64,000 bases of DNA from Thelonectria olida (taxonomy: Eukaryota; Ascomycota; Sordariomycetes; Hypocreales; Nectriaceae), in NCBI GenBank assembly GCA_020736575.1, contig JAGPYM010000040.1, positions 62,001 to 126,000 of the forward strand, read 5' to 3'. Of the stretch, positions 56,871 to 64,000 are shown in pieces. The number at the start of each line of letters is the position of its first letter. The stretch's first letter is position 1. Below the pieces are notes generated by a model, which had not been told where the DNA came from, did not search any database, and saw only the letters and a program-made list of their open reading frames with translations. Position numbers and translations under genes: made by a program.

Positions 56871-57108
56871 TTTACCCTGACAAGCTGCCAGGGGTCCCAG
56901 CACGCGACGCGACGCGTGACAGCAGAATATCACCCACCGAAAATGAGCTGTTTTTTGTCTCGTGCGGTTTGAAAGTCCGCCAATGCCTGGTTCAATGGAC
57001 TCTCGACGTGTCGCAACCAGAACTTATCTCGGGTCTTGTCCAAGTAGAATATATGCAGACTAGACCTTATCAACCTCGCAGCCTTCGATTTGACCTCCTT
57101 TACACTAT
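56871..57108. other. Junction between Copia and hAT remnants
   Basis: No gene. Clear terminal repeats for either element were not found. Confidence 0.3.
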
Positions 57109-59667
57109 TTGCGGACAGTTCCCATCTCTATGGACTCGTTTGATGAGGACATGGAGACTGCCTCCTCCACGCAGCCACCCTCTGAACCGTCCACCAGTTC
57201 AGCCTCAACGAAATATGCGCCCGTCAGATTTCCAGATTATGAGGCTTGGACGACGGATAAATTCAGGCGGTTCCCCAGATTTACGATAGGCCACGACCCT
57301 TCTCGAGAACGGATATGGTGGTGGCAGTCTGGATTCAGAATGAAAGATAACCGGTCACGGCCCCAAAAGATCGTATGGATCTGCGAGAGATGTTTCCTCC
57401 GGAACAAGCCGAAGACTACAAATTATGTCTTCATCGCTTCAACTGGCCGATCCAGCGAACCCTCGAGATCAAACCCTTCTCGGCAATCTGCATACTCTAT
57501 TTAACCCGAAGATGAATCAACTACTCCTGCTCGACTGGCTTACATATCATAACCTCCCCTTCAATCTAGTAAACTCTGAGCGCTTCAGACGACTGCTTCT
57601 CTACAACAACCCGTCTCTTCAGGAAGGGCAGATACCGAGCGGCAAGACGCTCGTGAATCTTAACAACCGAGTACAATCGCGCTCTTGGCCCGCTTCGCGA
57701 GCTGCTTCAAAGAGCGAGAAGTATGATTCATTTTACCTTTGATGGCTTGACTTCCCGATAAAACGCATCATTCCTTAGTATCAATGCCCACTTTATCGAC
57801 CGAGATTGGAAACAATGAAAATTACTTTTGGCTTTGCCAGCCCTCAAGAAGCGTCATACTGGAGCAGCGCTTGCAGATGAAGTTGCAGACACAATCTGTG
57901 CGTTTGGCATGCAAGGCAGGTAAGTCTGTCTATCAGCACTTCTTACGCGGGTCAGCAAACTGCCATTGTTAACCGCTATTCGGCTTCAGAATTGGGTACT
58001 GCGCACTTGACAACGCTACGAATAATGATACGGCTATGGAAGCACTTGCCGCAGAGTTTGATTTCGGCAGCGATGAGGGTCGCATTCGCTGCGCTCCTCA
58101 TTTTCCGAACCTCACCACCAAGGCTATGATATACGGCAGCAAAAGGGACAATTTCAACGAGCTGCTTGCTCACTGGGGGGACAAGGACTTTATGGCCGAA
58201 GAAGACGAGCAGCACCAATTGTCCGACGCAATTAATGAGTTGGCGACCGACGACGACTTTGGTGTGCCCAGCATGGACGAAAGCTTCGAGCTCGAGACAG
58301 TCCAAGGAGAGAGTCAGGACCAGTATCCAGTCCCCGAGATATCAACGCCGAGGAAATGGACAAGTACCGCAAGTTTGGGCCGTTTGGCAAGCTACACAAT
58401 ATTGGCATCGCTCTTCGAACGAGCAGTCAACTTCTCGAGGACTTTTACGAAGCCCAACGGCAAACCGCTCCTAATGAACCTGTTCTTACTTGGGTTCAAA
58501 ACGTCTGCACCCGCTGGCAATCCGACGAGGCAATGGCCTCACGTGCTCTGCTGAAACGCACAGCCTTGAACAGGATGCTTGCCATCATCGAGGAACGATG
58601 GCTTAGCCAAGGCGGTAGGAAACAGGACAAACCTGCAATACTGAAAGAGAAACTTTCCCTTGAGGAATGGAAGGTTGTTGCTGCGGTTCAGAAGATCCTT
58701 CAACTATTCAAGGTCGCCTCAAGGCAATTGCAGGGCGAGGGGATTGCTGGTAAACGCTCAACTTCTGGAGGGTTCGACGAGTACTTCCCAGTGGTGGAGA
58801 TGCTCCTTGGCCACCTCGAGCTGGCCGTTCAAGGAGTGATAATCGAAGAGAATGACGACCAGATCATGGAAGAGGTTCAACTGTTCAATGATATGGATGC
58901 AAAGACCGGCAGGCTGTTGAAGGTCTACATCAAACTCGGATGGAAGAAGCTGAACGACTACTGTAGCAAGCTGACCTCTACTGCCTATGTGGCGGCAGTT
59001 GTATTCTACCCCTGCAAGAAATGGCGAGCTCTAGAACGGCTTTGGAACCAACTCCCATCTCGTCAGACCTCGGAATGGAGGAGAACGTATACGAGAAGCT
59101 TGACGACCATCTGGGAAGAAAAGTACAAGAACAAGGCTCATGAGGTAGATTCTAATGCTGTTTCAGCGGCGGGGACTACTAGTGCCTTGGACTATATTGA
59201 ACGTCGACTGGCTTTTAGTCGGTCATTGACTAGTCCTGACTCTCAAGGGCGACAAAGCACACGACAACAAACAGTCAGCAGCGATGTCACCACAGGACGA
59301 GCTTGATCAGTATCTGTCAGAGCCAGCGGTTGACAACATCGCATATAAAGCTGACCCAATTGGTTGGTGGAGGGATGTCGGCGTTGTGCGTTTTCCTCGG
59401 CTGTCTTATATGGCTGTCGACTTTCTTACTATCGCATCGTCTTCTGCAGAAACGGAGAGAGACTTCAGCAGTTGCGGGAGGATGGTAACACCACTTAGGT
59501 CCCGCCTACGACGGCATATTGTGGCCATGGCTCAGTGCCTTCGTTCCTGGAGCAAAGCCGGTATTTATCAGCCGACTCTTCCTCTTAGTCTCCTTGAGGG
59601 GGATAATTGGAGGCAAGTTCTTCAATTGGTAGGCAGGATAACCGTAGATAGGGACAATGAAGAATGA
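57109..59667 (+). pseudogene. hAT transposase remnant, nearly full length, frameshifted
   Basis: Plus-strand frames in order: an N-terminal Ser/Pro region and a BED-like zinc segment ([15 protein letters not shown]); [20 protein letters not shown]; degraded [92 protein letters not shown]; and the dimerisation motif TIASSSAETERDFSSCGRMV. This is the full order of a fungal hAT transposase, but frame changes occur near 57430, 57750, 58350 and 59290. No intact inverted ends were found. It is a different hAT lineage from the fragment at 16119-16765. Confidence 0.88.
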
Positions 59668-61024
59668 AGACCAGCATTGATCGATTTGATTGTCAATCGA
59701 TATCGATCGATTCGATTTAATTAACACCTGGCTTGCATGGGCGCATCCTCCAATCTCTGTGCCCGTTGGTACTTGGGCCGGTCTAGAGGATGCATCCGCT
59801 TCTTCTCTCCATGCCTTAGGCGCCAGCCACTATTTGCCGGGGCGAATAATAAGTGGTCAACACGGCATGGATTCAGCTTTGCCCAGCTTTGTCAGACATG
59901 CAGGCAATAGTTTTCAGCCAGGTTTCTATAGGCAACGGCCAATTACAAGTGTTTTGCAAACCACTCCAGCCCCCCTCGTACAAACGACCATATATCACCT
60001 TTTTTTATTGCCTGGATGCCATGAGACGTGAGCTGAGAGCCGCGAAATCGCCACATCCATCACTCGCGATAAACTGCCTTGATTAGATGCTGAGAACCTA
60101 CTTTGGGGACTAGTTTCCAAGCTTGAGAATTAGAGTGCGAGGTGGCGTAAACTAGTGATGCGTTCATCCTTGCCTCTCATAACCACTCCGAAGGCAATAA
60201 CTTCTGCCGTCTCACTTTAATGCAGCTGAGGGCCCACGTGGCGTCTTTTCATTTGCAAGATCGCGAGTCGAGACTTGCTTTTTGACACTGGAGGTTATGA
60301 ATCGGGGATGGGCTTCAAATGGAGAATGTTCACGATATCGGGCAGCAACTGGTTGCACAGAAGGAGAAGTATAAAGAACGTCGACCCCTTGAGCATCCCA
60401 AGTAAGCATCCGAGTGTCCAACCCACGAGAATCCGGAGCCTGAGCAGGTGACCTTGAGCAGACCTGAGCGCGGAAATTCTTCGTCTCGATTTGACCACCT
60501 CCACCTGGGCGCCCGTTACTAAACCAAAAAAAAGTAAAACCCAGCAGGCACAGATTGTTGAAATCACGGGCAAAATAGCGCAACGACGGCAACCAGTTGC
60601 AAGGTTGAGCTTGACTTCGTCGACTCGTCACAAAGATCCGGCACAGTTTCGTGCGGGGAGTCGGCGACGCCAATTGATGATCGTTGACCTTAAAACTGGA
60701 AAAAGGTGGGAACGAACTGCTCGAATTGATCCACCTGTCTCCGTATTGTATCAACCTCTCCGGTGATGCTCTGTCCGGATTGCCGTTACAATATTTCCAA
60801 CGTCAGAATGTCACCCGAGGCAAGTTCCTTCTCTTAGATCCCGCTATTCACCGGTTGTAGATTCTCACAGCCACATCCTTGCTACAACTACCCATCTTTA
60901 CTGGGTCACTTCCTTCCAATCAAGATTGGCTGGTTTGGCTAACTTTATCGCTCCACTTAGCGCGAGAAGTTCGTCAAAATGCCCAATGTCGGCGACTATG
61001 CCAGAATCGCAGAACTGATTTCAG
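59668..61024. other. Intergenic and 5' region of the 14-3-3 gene
   Basis: A TCGAT-rich palindromic patch (about 59678-59716) follows the hAT remnant. No gene is recognised to about 60780. The first exon and promoter of the 14-3-3 gene should lie in 60780-61024. Confidence 0.35.
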
Positions 61025-61928
61025 GGCTACAGGCAGACTTTTCTTGCTCACCTCTGCGAGCAGACTGGGCGTTACGACGACATGGTCACCTATGTGAATG
61101 AAGTCGCGAAGGCCGGTGGTGAGCTCAGTTTCGAGGAGCAGAGGCTTCTCAGCACTGCGCATAGGAACGTAGTCAGCTCCCGCCGTGCCAGCTTGAGGAT
61201 CATCTCCTCCATCAAGGAATCGGAGCCAAGTTGCGAGAAGCATGTAACTGCCATCCGGGAATACCGCCACAAGATTCTGAATGAGCTCGAGAAGTTCTGC
61301 GAGGACCTTCTAGCGGTTCTAGATGAGAGACTGATCCCCAATGCCATTGCAGGCATGTCCAAGATCTTCTACTACAAGATGTATGCTTATTTTTAACCGT
61401 CTTAACCGCGGATTGGCTTACCGTGCTTTAGGAAAGGTGACTACAGTCGTTATATAGCGGAATTCGGCTCGGGCGAGCAGCGCGACACTGCTATTGCTTC
61501 TGCCCAGGATGCCTACAAGGTAGGTTCCAAGTCCATTGATCCGAGTTAATCAGCGCTGTCGGAGATGCTTAATTATTCCTCTCTAGACTGCTACCGATGT
61601 TGCTCAGGTCGAGCTCGACGCCACCCACCCTCTGCGCCTAGCCGTGGCGCTCAACTTCTCTGTCTTTTACTACGAAATCCAGAATTCACCTAATCGTGCT
61701 TGCCATCTTGCCCAGCAGGCCATCGATGATGCTATTGCCGAGCTCTGCTCCTTGTCCGAAGAATCCTTTCACGACTCCACACTTGTCATGCAGCTCCTCT
61801 GTGACAATCTGACTATTTGGACGTCTTCAGACACGGACGAGCTGGAGACTCGCCCTGCGGCTCCGGAGATGGCCGAGGAGGCCTATGTTGAGGCGCCCGA
61901 ATTTGTGACCAGGGGGAAATGTGATTAG
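61025..61928 (+). CDS. Divergent 14-3-3 protein
   Basis: Three exons recognised: 61025-61380, 61432-61519 and 61587-61928. Introns are 51 and 67 bp (GTATGC/TAG, GTAGGT/TAG), giving 261 residues. The first exon begins after a TTTCAG acceptor, so a short 5' exon with the start codon lies upstream; ATG 60807 with a GCAAGT donor is one candidate, unproven. Helices match 14-3-3 throughout: [87 protein letters not shown]. 14-3-3 dimers bind phosphoserine/threonine clients in the cytoplasm. The Arg-Tyr pair and the RR pair of the binding groove are kept, but the usual Lys before NV is Arg, and Trp in RRASWRIIS is Leu. The many conserved-site changes mark a fast-evolving paralog rather than the canonical gene. 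Confidence 0.85.
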
Positions 61929-61939
61929 GATGATACATG

Positions 61940-62540
61940 GTTGGGAAATTTTGTGGTTAGGATCTCTGTGCTGGGTACCTGGTTGGTCTAAACGGTTGAT
62001 GAGTCCATCAACCTTGCCACTGGCACCAATAAACATATAGTCGGCCCTCCCTTCGCCCGAGAAGTCGCTGAGGATGACCTTGTTATTCTTGGTTGTTGAA
62101 GCACCCGTAGCGATAACAATAGGATATAGTAGTCGGGCATTGAAGCTGCGCCTATATTCAGCCAGGCCGTCATTTCACCCGTGTAGCGGTTAATGAGATA
62201 AAAATCGTCCCTATTATCACCTACCACTATGACTCGTCAGCAAATGAAAATCCGATGTGGTTGAACCTTGAGAAACAGTATCATCCAGAACTAAGTCATC
62301 ATCAAGAGTTTTCTTACCGTTAATGTCCACTATGGACAAAGTGTTGTTTGTCGCCCCCAACTCCTCCGGCAATTTTGCCTAGCGACTCCCACTGCCAGAC
62401 GCCATCTGCGTTCTTAAGGCCATTGAACCTTCCTAATGTGAGACATTCCAGGGTTATAGGGTATGCCCCAACCCACATCACGTATTGGTTGGCATAGCAT
62501 GCGTCTCTTAGAGCGGTGCCACTGCAAACACATTTCACAA
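61940..62540 (-). pseudogene. FG-GAP/VCBS-repeat protein remnant
   Basis: Minus-strand pieces in order: GVWQWESLGKIAGGVG, DNRDDFYLINRYTGEMTAWL and VILSDFSGEGRADYMFIGAS, GKVDGLIN. These resemble the calcium-binding beta-propeller repeats (D-x-G-x-x-D-Y-x-x-V) found at the C-terminus of fungal secreted hydrolases and lectin-like proteins. Frame changes at about 62350 and 62120 and stops preclude function. No catalytic domain is visible upstream. Confidence 0.6.
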
Positions 62541-63010
62541 CACCTAAGATTCGAACTTAGAGGCTGTGATCGAAGTCGATAATATAAACGCGAAACCGGT
62601 CATAGCCAGCTTCGTTCCTCAAGGCTCCTTTGCGCAAACCGTCACCGATTTGCCTCTCCTGTTAGTCTATACCCCTGTCCCGTACCGACCTGGGGCTCCG
62701 ACCAATGGCGCGGGCGCGGACCTGTTCTCCGGGTTGGTAGTCTACGCACACTACCGCCGGCCTCGCGGTCAGGGGAAGTGTATCATGTGCCTGCTTCATC
62801 GGTCGCCATGAACATTTTCCTGCCTCATCCACGAACGCTTGTTTCTCGTATATCATCTGGGAGATATCATTTCCCTCACACACTGGACTTACCCATCCTT
62901 GTTCTCTCACCTCTTTTGACCTCCATACCCCACTGCCCAGTAGACTCTGCTCAGCTCGCACTCACTTTACTCGTACATACCATAGCGCTGTCGCTGGATC
63001 ACGGAAGGAT
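62541..63010. other. Intergenic, probable promoter of the next gene
   Basis: No recognised coding sequence. Divergent between the remnant at 61940-62540 and the plus-strand gene at 63011. Confidence 0.35.
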
Positions 63011-64000
63011 ATGTGGGTTGACCCGGCCCGGGCCACTCAACGAGCCCTTCGCCATCCCAATCCCAACCCCAATGACGACGACGACATGGCACACTCCCCC
63101 AATTCTTCTGCGGACCCCTCGCCAAGGCTCCCGCCTGCCATGCCCAGCCGACCCATGCCTTCTTCATCCAACCAGGACGTCGCCTCTTCCATTCAAAATA
63201 ACTACAGCCCCGGATCCGACAACATTTCTGCCCTGCTCGTCACTAGGCGCAACACACCCACGCTGCCAAACGGACCCCGTCCAGACCAAGGTGTGAGCAA
63301 CAACGGAGGCAAATATTGCAGTCAATACATCCAGGTTCAAGGTACGTAGTTCTGTTCATTGCATCTTCAATTCTTCAGCCATGTGCGTCTCCATGCATTT
63401 CTATCGCTGTTGCGTTGGGCGAACGACTTGGCCTTTATCAGCAACTCTATCCTGAGAATCAACATAGGTCATCCACGGCCATCTTTCAATCTCACATGCC
63501 ACAAGTACTCGCACATGCGGCAGTTTATTGGACCCTAGCAACTGCACCATATCCTGCCCTCGCTTTTGTTTTCTCTCCCCCATTTCTCTTTTTCCTTGCT
63601 CTTCCATCTCGCCTCAGTTCAGCCTTCCAGGGGTCTCCCTGGAACCCTCTTGCTACTTTATCCCATACGGTGGCGGTGGCGGCCCATCTCCCCTGGCAGT
63701 ACGGTTATGGTTTATGACCAATTCCGCCTCCTGACAGCCACCCTTTGCATTCCACTGAAACCGATCCTTTCTTATCCGTGCTTGCCACTCCTCTCTATAG
63801 TGGGACTTTGACACTCATGTGCTCCTTCTGTGGTAGACGATGATGAAGCAGCCCTCCTCGCAACCACCCATCTCACCAATGGCCGCAGTCGACCCAAAGC
63901 AATTAAGTTGCCGCAGCCCAAACGTTTAGTTACCGCGTCTGCGACTACTCCGCCAGAGCCGCCGTTGGAGCGAGGAAATGTCCTTGGGTAAGGCCGAGGG
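63011..64000 (+). CDS. 5' part of an unidentified gene running off the window
   Basis: ATG at 63011 or, in frame, 63086 (MAHSPNSSADPSPRLPPAMP). Exon 1 ends at 63341 before GTACGT. Exon 2 probably starts at 63837 after TGGTAG, continues DDDEAALLATTHLTNGRSRP and KAIKLPQPKR, and ends at a GTAAGG donor near 63986. The 495-bp intron is long for the genome; a small exon could be hidden in it. The encoded part is low-complexity, rich in Ser, Pro and Asn, and basic at the end. I do not recognise the family. Frames join correctly (phase 1), which supports the model. Confidence 0.5.

Noticed and set aside
62541..62565. GATTCGAAC box resembling a tRNA B box
   Set aside because: No acceptor stem, A box or anticodon arm can be folded around it.

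Overview
The window looks like accessory, transposon-rich chromosome of a filamentous ascomycete, most like an Aspergillus/Penicillium-type Eurotiomycete. The evidence is short GT-AG introns (about 48-102 bp) with CTAAC-like branch sites, fungal-only gene families, Fot1/pogo, hAT, Mutator-like (MULE), Copia and Gypsy elements, and nonsense codons that are mostly C-to-T or G-to-A changes, as repeat-induced point mutation (RIP) leaves. Species assignment is inference.

Layout. 1-11 kb: mostly degenerate DNA with one small possible mitochondrial protein, a broken protein-kinase fragment, and an ankyrin-repeat membrane-protein gene (minus strand, 8940 to 6857) whose eight repeats are nearly identical and whose 3' part carries a frameshift and a stop. 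11.8-22 kb: a transposon nest with an intact pogo element (E1), a broken relative (E2) inside a hAT remnant inside a Copia gag, and a third pogo type (E3). A decayed copy of the RNA helicase gene DBP7 lies between. 22-29 kb: a hypothetical nuclear-type protein, a 2.9-kb element with 153-bp inverted repeats holding an Ecl1-like fragment and a nested hAT MITE, a spliced alpha/beta hydrolase gene, and the 5' fragment of a PAQR receptor gene.

29-38.7 kb: two decayed MULE transposases, then a young Gypsy chromovirus with identical 199-bp LTRs, a gag ORF, a -1 frameshift signal, a self-priming type primer site and a pol carrying one frameshift. Next come a pogo end and a chimeric LTR-derived insertion. 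39-42 kb: an intact Zn2Cys6 regulator gene flanked by two copies of a ~200-bp segment. 43.5-53 kb: gene-poor, with an imperfect inverted duplication and a 2.93-kb AT-rich element with perfect 87-bp terminal inverted repeats and a 9-bp target duplication. 53-64 kb: an intact four-finger C2H2 regulator, Copia and hAT wrecks, a divergent 14-3-3 gene, an FG-GAP-type remnant and the 5' part of an unidentified gene running off the end.

The probably functional host genes are few: the Zn2Cys6 and C2H2 regulators, the hydrolase, the 14-3-3 protein and perhaps three hypotheticals. They sit as islands between mobile elements, and several other host genes survive only as partial, mutated copies.
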